64,000 bases of DNA from Flavobacterium piscisymbiosum (lineage in GTDB: Bacteria > Bacteroidota > Bacteroidia > Flavobacteriales > Flavobacteriaceae), in assembly GCF_020905295.1 (NCBI RefSeq), contig NZ_JAJJMM010000001.1, forward strand, positions 3,162,001-3,226,000, written 5' to 3'. Positions 14,832 to 23,042 of this stretch are shown one piece after another. Within the stretch, counting starts at the first letter, position 1; every line of letters begins with the position of its first letter. The translations under genes and the position numbers were made by a program. The notes beneath the pieces were generated by a model. That model saw only the letters and a list, made by a program, of their open reading frames with translations. It was not told the DNA's origin and made no database searches.

Positions 14832-16341
14832 ATCGTTTAGTAACATTCGTTAAAATATCCGGGAAATAAGAATCTGATAAATGAGCAAACTCATCACCAC
14901 GCATGAAGATATTACTATCAACATCAGCAAAACTATTTTTACCGGCTGCTGCTAAAAGTTCATTGGCGGCATGTAAGGTATTTTTATGAAAATGATAAAC
15001 ACGATCTGATTTATCTGTGACAACCAAACCTTTCATCAACATTTTGTTTTGAGTAGCTACTCCGGTTGGGCATTCGTTATTATGGCAACGTAGCGCCTGA
15101 ATACAGCCTAATGAGAACATAAAACCTCGAGCGCTGTTACACATGTCTGCACCTAATGCAATTGCGTGTAAGATAGAATAGCCCGAAATAATTTTTCCGC
15201 TTCCAATAATGCGTATTTTATCACGAATGTTCAAGCCTATCAAAGTTTTATTTACAAAAATTAAGGCAGGTTCAAAAGGCATTCCAACACCATCAGCAAA
15301 TTCTAAAGGGGCAGCTCCGGTTCCGCCTTCGGCACCATCAATAGTTATAAAATCTGGGTAAGTATCCTCGGCAATCATTTCGTGACAAATCGCTTCAAAT
15401 TCGGCAGTATTTCCAATACATAATTTAAAACCAATAGGTTTTCCGTTAGATAATTGACGTAGTTGTGCAACAAAATGAATAAGTCCTTTTACGTCTGAAA
15501 AAGCATGATGACCCGGAGGAGAAAGTATCATTGTATGTGGTTCGACTCCTCTTATTTTAGCAATTTGTTCGGTGTTTTTAGCGGCCGGAAGTACACCTCC
15601 GTGACCTGGTTTTGCACCTTGCGAAAGCTTAATTTCGATCATTTTTACGTTAGGAAGATTCGCTTTTTCTGAAAATTTTTCAGGACTGAAATTTCCTTCG
15701 GCATCACGGCATCCAAAATATCCTGTACCAATTTGCCAGGTAATATCTCCCCCGCCGGCAAGATGAAATTCAGTTAAGCCACCTTCTCCGGTATTTTGGT
15801 AAAAGTTTCCTTTTTTTGCACCAATATTTATTGCACGAACAGCATTTTCGCTTAACGAACCAAAACTCATTGCCGAAACATTAAATAAAGAGGCCAGATA
15901 AGGTTGTTTGCAATCTTTTCCTCCAACCAAAACGCGAGGTAATTCCTCGTTTACTTTTGCCGGAAAAATAGAATGTTTTATTCCTTCGTAATTATCTTGA
16001 TTTAAATTTTGCTGTGTGCCAAAAGGTGTATTCGAATCGATGTTTTTGGCTCTTTGGTATACTAAAGAACGCTGATTTCTTGAAAAAGGTTTTCCGTCAG
16101 TAGATCTTTCGATAAAATATTGCTGGATCTCAGGCGCAATCATTTCAAATAAATACCTGAAATAACCCAAAACAGGAAAGTTTCTTAAAATAGCATGCTT
16201 TTTTTGAAGTATATTATAAACGCCAACAACCAGTAATATCGGGATAATAATAACGAGTAAGAAACCTCGCTTGGTATAAAAATAAATTGTAACTACAATT
16301 ATAAACAATAAGAATCCGTAGATAAAGAATTTTTTTCTCAT
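14830..16341 (-). CDS. FMN-binding glutamate synthase-like protein, membrane-anchored
   Basis: 503 aa. Two hydrophobic helices lie at the N-terminus (about 5-45), and the rest is the FMN-barrel domain of glutamate synthase. Recognisable are NTGEGGLTEFHLAGGGDITWQ, IEIKLSQGAKPGHGGVLP, FITIDGAEGGTGAAP and the Cys-containing CHNNECPTGVAT, which resembles the 3Fe-4S-binding region. The amidotransferase domain of GltB is absent, so ammonia-dependent or other oxidoreductase activity on a membrane is more likely than true GOGAT. The family is widespread in Bacteroidota; its physiological reaction is not established. It is 35 nt downstream of the NYN gene and probably cotranscribed with it. Confidence 0.88.
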   Translation of the reverse strand: MRKKFFIYGFLLFIIVVTIYFYTKRGFLLVIIIPILLVVGVYNILQKKHAILRNFPVLGYFRYLFEMIAPEIQQYFIERSTDGKPFSRNQRSLVYQRAKNIDSNTPFGTQQNLNQDNYEGIKHSIFPAKVNEELPRVLVGGKDCKQPYLASLFNVSAMSFGSLSENAVRAINIGAKKGNFYQNTGEGGLTEFHLAGGGDITWQIGTGYFGCRDAEGNFSPEKFSEKANLPNVKMIEIKLSQGAKPGHGGVLPAAKNTEQIAKIRGVEPHTMILSPPGHHAFSDVKGLIHFVAQLRQLSNGKPIGFKLCIGNTAEFEAICHEMIAEDTYPDFITIDGAEGGTGAAPLEFADGVGMPFEPALIFVNKTLIGLNIRDKIRIIGSGKIISGYSILHAIALGADMCNSARGFMFSLGCIQALRCHNNECPTGVATQNKMLMKGLVVTDKSDRVYHFHKNTLHAANELLAAAGKNSFADVDSNIFMRGDEFAHLSDSYFPDILTNVTKR

Positions 16342-16376
16342 GTTCGTGAAAAATTAATGAGTAATAGTTTTAATAA

Positions 16377-17159
16377 TTAATTGAATCGCAAACGCACATA
16401 AACATGTTTAATACCTTTTTTGTCTGATTCTCTTTCGTCGATTTCAAGAATATCAGTCAGCGATTTTAACATTGGCGTAAGCTTAGAAAAACCATAATTA
16501 CGTGGGTCGAATTCAGGTTTTTTCTTTACGATCAAGTTTCCAACATCTCCTAAAAATGCCCAGCCATCGTCGTCTTCAATGTCTTCAATTGTAGCTTCGA
16601 TAAGTTCGATAGTTGGAGCATCAATTTTATGTAATGCTTTTTCAGCAGGTTTTTCGACAGGTTTTTTAGCGTCGGCAGCAGTTGTCGCTTTAGGTTTTTT
16701 CTTCTGGATTGCTCCGTCAAGAACTTCAATATAAATAAATCTGTCGCAGGCAACTATAAATGAGTTTGGTGTTTTCTTTTCTCCAATACCAATTACTTTC
16801 ATACCGGATTCCCTTAGTCTGATGGCCAAACGAGTAAAATCGCTATCGCTGGAAACAATACAAAAACCATCCAGTTTTCCTGAATATAACAAATCCATAG
16901 CGTCGATTATCAAAGCAGAATCAGAGGAGTTTTTACCTACTGTATAGCTGTATTGCTGAATAGGCGTAATAGCATGTTCTAATAAAACAGCTTTCCAGCC
17001 ATTAGAGTTTGGCTTGGTCCAATCAGCATAAATACGTTTTGTGGTTGGTGTGCCAAATTTTGTTATTTCTTCCATCATGCCTTTTACATTACTGTAAGGC
17101 ACGTTATCGGCATCAATAAGAACGGCTAATTTGAGATCTTTTGAGTTGCTTAAAGCCAT
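16377..17159 (-). CDS. NYN-domain nuclease-like protein with OST-HTH domain
   Basis: 260 aa. The N-terminal ~150 residues are a NYN/DUF88 (LabA-like, PIN-fold) domain with its acidic metal-binding residues in IDADNVP, SDSALIIDAMDLL and SSDSDFTRLA. A charged Lys/Ala-rich linker follows (about 155-180). The last 70 residues fit an OST-HTH/LOTUS RNA-binding domain (WAFLGDVGNLIVKKKPEFD..). RNA cleavage or RNA binding is the expected role, though targets are unknown. It is transcribed together with the FMN protein. Confidence 0.85.
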   Translation of the reverse strand: MALSNSKDLKLAVLIDADNVPYSNVKGMMEEITKFGTPTTKRIYADWTKPNSNGWKAVLLEHAITPIQQYSYTVGKNSSDSALIIDAMDLLYSGKLDGFCIVSSDSDFTRLAIRLRESGMKVIGIGEKKTPNSFIVACDRFIYIEVLDGAIQKKKPKATTAADAKKPVEKPAEKALHKIDAPTIELIEATIEDIEDDDGWAFLGDVGNLIVKKKPEFDPRNYGFSKLTPMLKSLTDILEIDERESDKKGIKHVYVRLRFN

Positions 17160-17299
17160 TTTTTAGGTGTTAGAAAAATTAGTACTTCCAAAGGTAAAAC
17201 TAAAATTGGTTTTTATTAGAATTTGGTCCCGAATTAGTGTTTTGTTTGATATTAATTATTTTGGTTATAAATAAGAGTTTTTTTATAATTAAAACTATT

Positions 17300-17317
17300 A
17301 AAGATAAACTTGTCTTT
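17300..17317. promoter_or_regulatory. Candidate Rrf2/NsrR-type operator, site 1
   Basis: AAAGATAA-AC-TTGTCTTT is an imperfect inverted repeat. It overlaps the -33 region of the regulator's own promoter, which fits autorepression. Near-identical 18 nt sites are at 18400-18417 and 20639-20656, and nowhere else noticed in the window. Confidence 0.5.
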
Positions 17318-17340
17318 TATATTGATTTTGAATATATTTG
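17310..17340 (+). promoter_or_regulatory. Promoter of the Rrf2 regulator gene
   Basis: TTG at 17310-17312 and TATATTTG at 17333-17340, 20 nt apart, match the Bacteroidota promoter pattern. The ATG follows 23 nt after the -7 box. Confidence 0.6.
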
Positions 17341-17363
17341 TAGTTCAATCAACAAATTTGCCT

Positions 17364-17810
17364 ATGTTTTCAAAAGCCTGCGAGTACGGAATCAGAGCTT
17401 CGATATTTATTGCCACTAAATCCTCAAAAGGAATTAGGGTGGGGATAAAGGATGTTGCGAAAGAAATTGATTCTCCGGAACCTTTTACTGCCAAAATAAT
17501 GCAAATTTTGACTAAAAACGGAATCATAGAATCCTCAAAAGGAGTAGGAGGAGGATTTGAAGTTTCTGATAATGCTGTAAAATCAATAAAACTTATTCAG
17601 ATTGTTGATGCGATAGATGGCGATACTATATATAAAGGTTGTGGTATAGGATTGAAAGAATGTTCAGAAACAAAACCGTGTCCCGTGCACAAAGAGTTTA
17701 AAAAAGTACGCGAATTGCTTTTAGAAATGCTTACCAATACGACATTAGAGCAACTTGCTTCAGGAGTAAAAACGGGTGATTTTTTTCTTAGAATAAATGA
17801 TAGAGAATAA
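17364..17810 (+). CDS. Rrf2-family transcriptional regulator, probably NsrR-like
   Basis: 148 aa, starting at MFSKACEYGIRA. A longer in-frame start at 17310 would lie inside the promoter and is rejected. It has an N-terminal winged helix (recognition helix about PEPFTAKIMQIL, wing KGVGGGF) and three cysteines, Cys93-x6-Cys100-x5-Cys106, placed as the Fe-S ligands of IscR/NsrR proteins. Its neighbours (azurin-like, RIC, NnrS-like) and the repeated candidate operator point to sensing of nitric oxide or Fe-S damage. It could instead be an iron-sulphur regulator of the IscR type, but no isc/suf genes are here. Confidence 0.85.
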   Translation: MFSKACEYGIRASIFIATKSSKGIRVGIKDVAKEIDSPEPFTAKIMQILTKNGIIESSKGVGGGFEVSDNAVKSIKLIQIVDAIDGDTIYKGCGIGLKECSETKPCPVHKEFKKVRELLLEMLTNTTLEQLASGVKTGDFFLRINDRE

Positions 17811-17829
17811 CATATAAATTTAGATAAAG

Positions 17830-18348
17830 ATGAATAAAAAAATTAAAATTTCGATTGTATTGCTATTGGGATGTTTAGCAATAACCTCTTGTGGTAAAAA
17901 AGATGCTGCAACCACTCAAGAGCCAGCAGAAACAAACGAGACTACATCAGATGAAGGACATCCTGCTGCTGCAAGTAATGTTTTGGTTATTACCGGGAAC
18001 GATGAAATGCAGTTTAGTACAAATGAGCTAAGAGCCGAAGCCGGAAAACCAATTACTTTAACCCTAAAACATACTGGAAAAATACCTAAACAGGCAATGG
18101 GACACAATGTAGTGATTTTAAAAGAAGGTATTAATGAAGCGGCTTTTGCTGTTAAAGCAGCGGCTGCTCAGGAAACAGATTATATCCCGGAATCAGAAAA
18201 AGCTTCGATTATTGCGCATACGAAATTACTTGGCGGAGGAGAACAGGATACAATTGAATTTACTATAGATAAAAAAGGAACGTATAATTTTTTATGTTCT
18301 TTTCCTGGACACTTTGCGATGATGAAAGGTGTATTAATTGTTGAATAA
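17830..18348 (+). CDS. Azurin-like blue copper lipoprotein
   Basis: 172 aa. The lipobox ends at Cys21 (..LAITSC), followed by a Thr/Glu linker and a cupredoxin domain (about 50-172). All type-1 copper ligands of azurin are present: His92 in AMGHNVV, then Cys156, His161 and Met165 in CSFPGHFAMM with azurin spacing. It is expected to carry electrons in the periplasm, anchored to a membrane. It starts 19 nt after the regulator stop, so it is in the same operon, and is closed by a terminator. Confidence 0.92.
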   Translation: MNKKIKISIVLLLGCLAITSCGKKDAATTQEPAETNETTSDEGHPAAASNVLVITGNDEMQFSTNELRAEAGKPITLTLKHTGKIPKQAMGHNVVILKEGINEAAFAVKAAAAQETDYIPESEKASIIAHTKLLGGGEQDTIEFTIDKKGTYNFLCSFPGHFAMMKGVLIVE

Positions 18349-18355
18349 ATAACGG

Positions 18356-18387
18356 ACTCTAATCCTTATTTTGGGTTAGAGTTTTTT
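18356..18387 (+). terminator. Terminator after the azurin gene
   Basis: ACTCTAATCC pairs with GGGTTAGAGT (one wobble) and is followed by T6. It separates the regulator-azurin unit from the RIC gene. Confidence 0.85.
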
Positions 18388-18399
18388 CTTAAACCAATA

Positions 18400-18417
18400 A
18401 AAGATTAATTTGTCTTT
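18400..18417. promoter_or_regulatory. Candidate Rrf2/NsrR-type operator, site 2
   Basis: AAAGATTA-AT-TTGTCTTT differs from site 1 at three positions and lies 29 nt upstream of the RIC start. A standard -7 box is not evident downstream of it, though an A/T run is present. Confidence 0.5.
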
Positions 18418-18446
18418 TATTGAGAAAATAAAAAAAAAATATAATT

Positions 18447-19169
18447 ATGGAGAATTTAAGAGATAAAACGGTAGGAGCATTCGTGACCGAAGATTTTAGA
18501 ACAGCGGCGGTATTTTCAAAATACAAAATTGATTTTTGCTGTAAGGGACATAAGACAATTAATGAAGTTTGTTTGAAACAAGGAATTGAAACCAGGGTTT
18601 TGCTCAAAAAAATTAATGAAGTTGTGCTTGCAGAAGATACAAATGTTATAGATTTTAATTCGTGGCCATTAGATTTACTGGCAGATTATATCGAAAAAAC
18701 ACATCATCGTTATGTATTAGATAAATCGGTTATTATAATACAGTTTTTAAACAAACTTTGTAATGTTCATGGAGGCAGACATCCGGAGTTGTTCACGATA
18801 AATGAATTGTTTAACGCAGGGGTTGTTGAATTGTCGCAGCACATGAAAAAAGAAGAAATAATTTTATTTCCTTTTATAAAAAACATGGTAAAAGCTAAAG
18901 AAAGAGACGAAGCTGTTCCTCAGCCCGCTTTTGGATCAGTTGAAAACCCAATTGCTATGATGACACATGAACATGAGATAGAAGGTGAACGTTTTCGTGA
19001 AATTTCGAATCTGACGAATAATTATACCGCACCAAGTGACGGATGTACGACCTATAAAGTAACATTTGCAATGTTGAAAGAGTTTGAGGAAAATCTTCAT
19101 ACGCATATTCATCTTGAAAATAACATTCTGTTTCCAAAAGCGATTGCGCTGGAAAAAGAGTTTTCGTAA
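18447..19169 (+). CDS. ric: Iron-sulphur cluster repair di-iron protein (RIC/ScdA/YtfE)
   Basis: 240 aa. Residues 1-55 form the ScdA N-terminal domain with AVFSKYKIDFCCKGHK (paired Cys). The hemerythrin-like domain follows with His/Glu ligands in THHRYVLD, NVHGGRHPE, QHMKKEEIILFPF, MTHEHEIEGERF and HTHIHLENNILFPKA. RIC proteins repair Fe-S clusters damaged by NO or oxidants. The gene has its own candidate operator and follows the regulator and azurin genes, a grouping that fits nitrosative stress. Confidence 0.93.
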   Translation: MENLRDKTVGAFVTEDFRTAAVFSKYKIDFCCKGHKTINEVCLKQGIETRVLLKKINEVVLAEDTNVIDFNSWPLDLLADYIEKTHHRYVLDKSVIIIQFLNKLCNVHGGRHPELFTINELFNAGVVELSQHMKKEEIILFPFIKNMVKAKERDEAVPQPAFGSVENPIAMMTHEHEIEGERFREISNLTNNYTAPSDGCTTYKVTFAMLKEFEENLHTHIHLENNILFPKAIALEKEFS

Positions 19170-19275
19170 AGCATAAAAATTGTAATTAAGTAAAAAATGC
19201 ACTGATGAATAATTTATAGAAGATTATTGTCGGTGCATTTTGTTGAAATAGTATCAATTATTTTAATCTCATAAA

Positions 19276-20514
19276 ATGAAATTCCTGACTAAAATAGGCA
19301 TACAGAAAAGCTGGATAATAGTTTGTTTTTTTAATTTTTTAGTTGCCTCAATAATGGGATTAGTAATGCGTTTTTTGTATTTATTTCCGCTAAAAAATAT
19401 AAATTATAGCTATTTACTTCACGGGCATTCTCATGTCGCAATGTTAGGATGGACATATTTAATGCTGTACGTTTTGATAGTGCATTTTTTTATTCCAAAA
19501 GACAAAAGAAGAAAACCTATTTATAATCGATTGTTTTGGCTTACAGAATTTGCTGTTATAGGTATGATGATCGCTTTTCCTGTTCAGGGCTATGCTTTGT
19601 TTTCGATTCTGTTTTCAGTAATGCATATAGTATTAAGTTACGTTTTCTGCGGATTGGTCTGGAGGGATTGCTGCAAAGGTAAAAGAAGAGATAAAAAGCT
19701 TTTACTAGGAGCTATTTTATTTATGATTTTCTCAACAGTGGGAATTTGGCTTTTAGGTCCTGTAATAAGTTTAGCTGGCAAACAAAGCATCTTTTATCAA
19801 ATTGCGATTCAGTTTTTTCTTCATTTTCAATTTAATGGATGGTTTTTATTTGCTGTTTTGGCTTTGTTTTTAAGGCAAATTAAAAATGAAATAGAAAAAG
19901 AAAATTCCCTCCTGTTTTTTGCTTTGCTTATCGCCGCAACGATCGCAACTTTTGCATTTCCGGTAAGTTGGTATGTCAAAAACAATATAGTAAAATGTAT
20001 TAGCGGTATTGGAGTTGTGTTGCAGTTTTTTGCTTTTGTATATTTCTATAAAATGCTAAAATCACAAATTTCTTCATTTCAGGCCTCTTTAAGTTCTACT
20101 ACAAAAATGGTCTATAGTCTGGCAATCGGTTCTTTATTTCTTAAAATTATTTTTCAGTTAATGCTTCTCATTCCTGTTCTAGCTGAATCTTCGCACCAAA
20201 TAAGGGGATTTGTAATTGGTTTTATTCATTTAACTACTTTAGGAATTATTACAGGTTTTTTGTTTGGAATTCTATTTCAGAATAAATTAATTTCAGATAA
20301 GTCTTCTTTTGTTCGGTTAGGAGTAAAATGTTTTGTTTTTGGATACATAATAACCGAAATCTTACTGTTTCTTCAGGGAGGATTTTTTTACTTTAATAAA
20401 GGAGTACTGCCTTGGTATTACGAATCTATTTTTATAACAAGCGCACTGATTGTTCTGGGTTTGGTTTTGATTATTGTATCAGAACTTAAAATAAAAAAAA
20501 TAAGGGTTGATTAA
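19276..20514 (+). CDS. Polytopic membrane protein, NnrS / heme-copper oxidase subunit I-like
   Basis: 412 aa with about twelve predicted transmembrane helices. HGHSHVAMLGWTYLMLYVL near residue 48 has the His-rich helix start seen in CcoN/NorB-type and NnrS-type proteins, and further His residues fall in later helices (FFLHFQFNGW, GFIHLTTLG). It is shorter than a catalytic oxidase subunit. The location behind azurin and RIC fits a haem- or copper-containing protein of NO defence. The exact family is uncertain. Confidence 0.7.
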   Translation: MKFLTKIGIQKSWIIVCFFNFLVASIMGLVMRFLYLFPLKNINYSYLLHGHSHVAMLGWTYLMLYVLIVHFFIPKDKRRKPIYNRLFWLTEFAVIGMMIAFPVQGYALFSILFSVMHIVLSYVFCGLVWRDCCKGKRRDKKLLLGAILFMIFSTVGIWLLGPVISLAGKQSIFYQIAIQFFLHFQFNGWFLFAVLALFLRQIKNEIEKENSLLFFALLIAATIATFAFPVSWYVKNNIVKCISGIGVVLQFFAFVYFYKMLKSQISSFQASLSSTTKMVYSLAIGSLFLKIIFQLMLLIPVLAESSHQIRGFVIGFIHLTTLGIITGFLFGILFQNKLISDKSSFVRLGVKCFVFGYIITEILLFLQGGFFYFNKGVLPWYYESIFITSALIVLGLVLIIVSELKIKKIRVD

Positions 20515-20875
20515 TTAAAATCACCCTTATCTCTTACTAATGAATCAATCTATTTAAAAAGTATTTTCTGGTTTGTTGTTAATTGTTTTTAATAAATAAT
20601 AAATCAATTTTGATTTGTTTTAATAGACTTCAAAAATAAGGGATGATTTTGTCTTTTATAATGATAAAAGTCATGTTGTAAAATATTAAGATGTTAAATT
20701 TAAATTTTTCCTCTTTTCAAATTTTATTTATAGTCGGGAAGCGTTAGAGGTAAATGGATTTCGATGGTTTTATTCTGATTTTTTTAATAAAAATAAGGGG
20801 CAAACTCGATTTTAGAATAATAATCATTATTTTTGCACCCTGTATAAATTAAAATTATTACTTCAAAATATATTT
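20515..20875. other. 361 nt intergenic region
   Basis: A weak hairpin (TAAGGGT..GATT / AATCACCCTTA, 20501-20529) overlaps the stop of the previous gene. A third operator-like site is at 20639-20656. TATTTTTG at 20828-20835 is a possible -7 box for the next gene, without a clear -33. Nothing else was recognised and no open frame looks coding. Confidence 0.5.
20639..20656. promoter_or_regulatory. Candidate Rrf2/NsrR-type operator, site 3
   Basis: AGGGATGATTTTGTCTTT keeps the TTGTCTTT half of sites 1 and 2. The right half also forms a second palindrome, TGTCTTTTAT..ATAAAAGTCA (20650-20674). It lies about 220 nt before the PLP enzyme gene and 125 nt after the membrane-protein gene, so its target is unclear. 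Confidence 0.4.
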
Positions 20876-22138
20876 ATGGTAAAAGATTTATTCGAAAGAA
20901 TTCAGAACAATAAAGGACCATTAGGAAAATGGGCTTCACAAGCTGAGGGATATTTTGTATTCCCTAAATTAGAAGGGGAACTTGGTCCAAGAATGAAATT
21001 TGGTGGAAAAGATATTTTAAATTGGAGTTTGAATGACTATTTAGGTCTTGCGAATCACCCAGAGGTTCGTCAGGCAGATATTGATGCTGCAACTCAGTTT
21101 GGAGCGGCTTACCCAATGGGAGCTCGTATGATGTCTGGACATACTAAATATCACGAGCAATTAGAAAATGAATTGGCTGAGTTCGTAATGAAGCCAGCTG
21201 CATATTTATTGAATTTTGGTTATCAGGGAATGGTGTCTATTATTGATGCTTTGGTAACTAAAAATGATATTATAGTTTACGATGTAGATTCTCATGCTTG
21301 TATCATTGATGGTGTTCGTTTGCACATGGGTAAACGTTTTACTTACAAGCACAATGATCTTGAAAGTATGGAGAAAAACCTTCAGCGTGCTGCTAAAATG
21401 GCAACAGAAACTGGCGGAGGTATTTTATTTATTACCGAAGGTGTTTTTGGAATGAGAGGACAACAAGGTAAGCTAAAAGAAATTGTTGCTTTAAAAGAAA
21501 AATATAATTTCCGTTTATTAGTAGATGATGCACACGGTTTTGGTACTCTTGGTAAAACAGGAGCCGGAGCAGGTGAGGAGCAGGGAGTTCAGGATGGTAT
21601 TGATGTTTACTTTTCTACTTTTGCAAAATCAATGGCAAATATTGGAGCTTTTGTAGCGGCAGATCAGGATATTATTGATTATTTAAAGTATAACTTACGT
21701 TCTCAAATGTTTGCAAAAGCATTACCAATGATTCAAACTATTGGTTCATTAAAACGTTTAGAATTATTGCGTAATCACCCTGAGTTGAAAGATAAACTTT
21801 GGGAAAACGTAAATGCATTACAAAACGGATTGCGTACAAGAAACTTTAATATTGGAGATACAAATACTTGCGTAACACCAGTTTATTTACAAGGAAGTGT
21901 TCCGGAAGCAATGGTAATGGTAAATGATTTAAGAGAAAACTACGGTATTTTCTTGTCGATTGTAATTTATCCGGTAATTCCAAAAGGAATTATTTTGTTG
22001 AGAATGATTCCAACAACTTCACATACTTTGGCTGATATCGATGAAACGTTAACGGCATTTGAAGCAATTCGTGAAAAATTAGAAAACGGTACTTATAAAG
22101 AAATTGCAAGCAGAACTACAGTAGATTTAGACGCTTAA
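20876..22138 (+). CDS. AONS-family PLP acyltransferase (serine palmitoyl- or cysteate acyltransferase-like)
   Basis: 420 aa, an alpha-oxoamine synthase that condenses an amino acid with an acyl thioester while releasing CO2. Family sites are LNWSLNDYLGLANHP, MGARMMSGH, VDDAHGFGTLG (cofactor-binding Asp and His) and the PLP lysine in STFAKSMANIG. In Flavobacteriaceae, enzymes like this make the sphingoid base or the sulfonolipid precursor capnine (from cysteate). Kbl and BioF are alternatives, but no threonine or biotin genes are adjacent. Sequence alone does not separate these substrates. Confidence 0.85.
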   Translation: MVKDLFERIQNNKGPLGKWASQAEGYFVFPKLEGELGPRMKFGGKDILNWSLNDYLGLANHPEVRQADIDAATQFGAAYPMGARMMSGHTKYHEQLENELAEFVMKPAAYLLNFGYQGMVSIIDALVTKNDIIVYDVDSHACIIDGVRLHMGKRFTYKHNDLESMEKNLQRAAKMATETGGGILFITEGVFGMRGQQGKLKEIVALKEKYNFRLLVDDAHGFGTLGKTGAGAGEEQGVQDGIDVYFSTFAKSMANIGAFVAADQDIIDYLKYNLRSQMFAKALPMIQTIGSLKRLELLRNHPELKDKLWENVNALQNGLRTRNFNIGDTNTCVTPVYLQGSVPEAMVMVNDLRENYGIFLSIVIYPVIPKGIILLRMIPTTSHTLADIDETLTAFEAIREKLENGTYKEIASRTTVDLDA

Positions 22139-22175
22139 ATTTCTTGAAAATAAATTCCTGATATGGGAATTATGT

Positions 22176-22211
22176 AAAAAAATCCATTCGTTATGCGAAT
22201 GGATTTTTTTT
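22176..22211 (+). terminator. Terminator after the PLP enzyme gene
   Basis: AAAATCCATTCG pairs with CGAATGGATTTT around TTATG and is followed by a long T run. Nearly the same stem is used at 22759-22796. Confidence 0.9.
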
Positions 22212-22258
22212 ATTTCGACTAAATTTATACTTGTAAAACCCAAGTAAAATTAAAAAGT

Positions 22259-22732
22259 ATGAAAAAATTATTAGCAATAACCGCAATTATTTTAGTTGTT
22301 TTTGTTTCATGTAAAAAGACAGAACCAGCACCCGAAATTGTTCCAAGTCCTCCAAAAGAAGCCGAAATTGTTGAGCCTTCAGGAGATCAGTGTTATGCAT
22401 CAAGACTGAATGGTAATATTGTAGCGTTAAGTTTTAATGTAAATTCACATCAGGAAATAAACGGAAAACTAAGTTATAATCTAACAGGGAAAGATAAAAA
22501 TGAAGGTACTTTGGTAGGAAATATGAAAGGTGATACACTAATTGCAGATTACACATTCATGTCTGAAGGTGTTTCATCTGTAAGAGAAGTTGTTTTTTTA
22601 CAAAAAGACGGTGCTCTTATTGAAGGATATGGCGATGTAGTAGATGCAAATAACAAAGTAACTTTTAAAGATAAAAAGAAATTAAAATTTGATACAAAAA
22701 ATACATTGACCAAGACTGATTGTCCTCAATAA
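22259..22732 (+). CDS. Lipoprotein of unknown function (157 aa)
   Basis: A lipobox at residues 15-18 (FVSC) is followed by a Pro/Glu-rich linker (about 22-45) and a compact domain beginning with QCYASRLNGNIVALSF. The pattern CYxxxxNGN..V.L.. then GKLSYNLTGKDKNEGTLVG resembles small secreted NlpE-like beta domains. It is flanked by terminators on both sides, so it is monocistronic. I cannot assign a function. Confidence 0.75.
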   Translation: MKKLLAITAIILVVFVSCKKTEPAPEIVPSPPKEAEIVEPSGDQCYASRLNGNIVALSFNVNSHQEINGKLSYNLTGKDKNEGTLVGNMKGDTLIADYTFMSEGVSSVREVVFLQKDGALIEGYGDVVDANNKVTFKDKKKLKFDTKNTLTKTDCPQ

Positions 22733-22758
22733 TCAGGAATTTAAAATTTGTAAATAAT

Positions 22759-22796
22759 AAAAAATCCATTCGCTTTTAATGAATGGATTTTTTTTT
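22759..22796. terminator. Bidirectional terminator between convergent genes
   Basis: AAAATCCATTC pairs with GAATGGATTTT, with A and T runs on both sides. It serves the lipoprotein gene and the convergent zinc-ribbon gene. Confidence 0.85.
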
Positions 22797-22799
22797 AAC

Positions 22800-23003
22800 T
22801 TATTTCTTTGATTTAACTTTATCTACGAATTCACTTGAATTGCCGTTCCAGTAACATTTTTTGCAGCGTTGACCGATAAATTCATGTTTACAATTTTTAT
22901 AGCCATATAAGATATTTGCACATTCAGGGCATAAGTTTTGCATTAAAGAAGAATCTTTGTAAAATTCACTCTTACATTCATCACAAATTTTTATATCAGG
23001 CAT
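22800..23003 (-). CDS. Small zinc-ribbon-like protein (67 aa)
   Basis: Contains three CxxC knuckles (CDECKSEF, CPEC, CKKC) plus further Cys/His (CKHEF), enough for one or two zinc sites. There is no signal peptide. Small Cys-rich proteins of this type are usually nucleic-acid or protein adaptors; no specific role is apparent. It follows 39 nt after the GNAT gene on the same strand. Confidence 0.75.
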   Translation of the reverse strand: MPDIKICDECKSEFYKDSSLMQNLCPECANILYGYKNCKHEFIGQRCKKCYWNGNSSEFVDKVKSKK

Positions 23004-23042
23004 TTAATTTAATCGATAGTTATTACTCTAACTTTAAATTTC

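Noticed and set aside
17310..17363. N-terminal extension of the Rrf2 regulator
   Set aside because: The extension lies across the operator and -7 box and adds 18 hydrophobic residues before the conserved MFSKACEYGIRA start.
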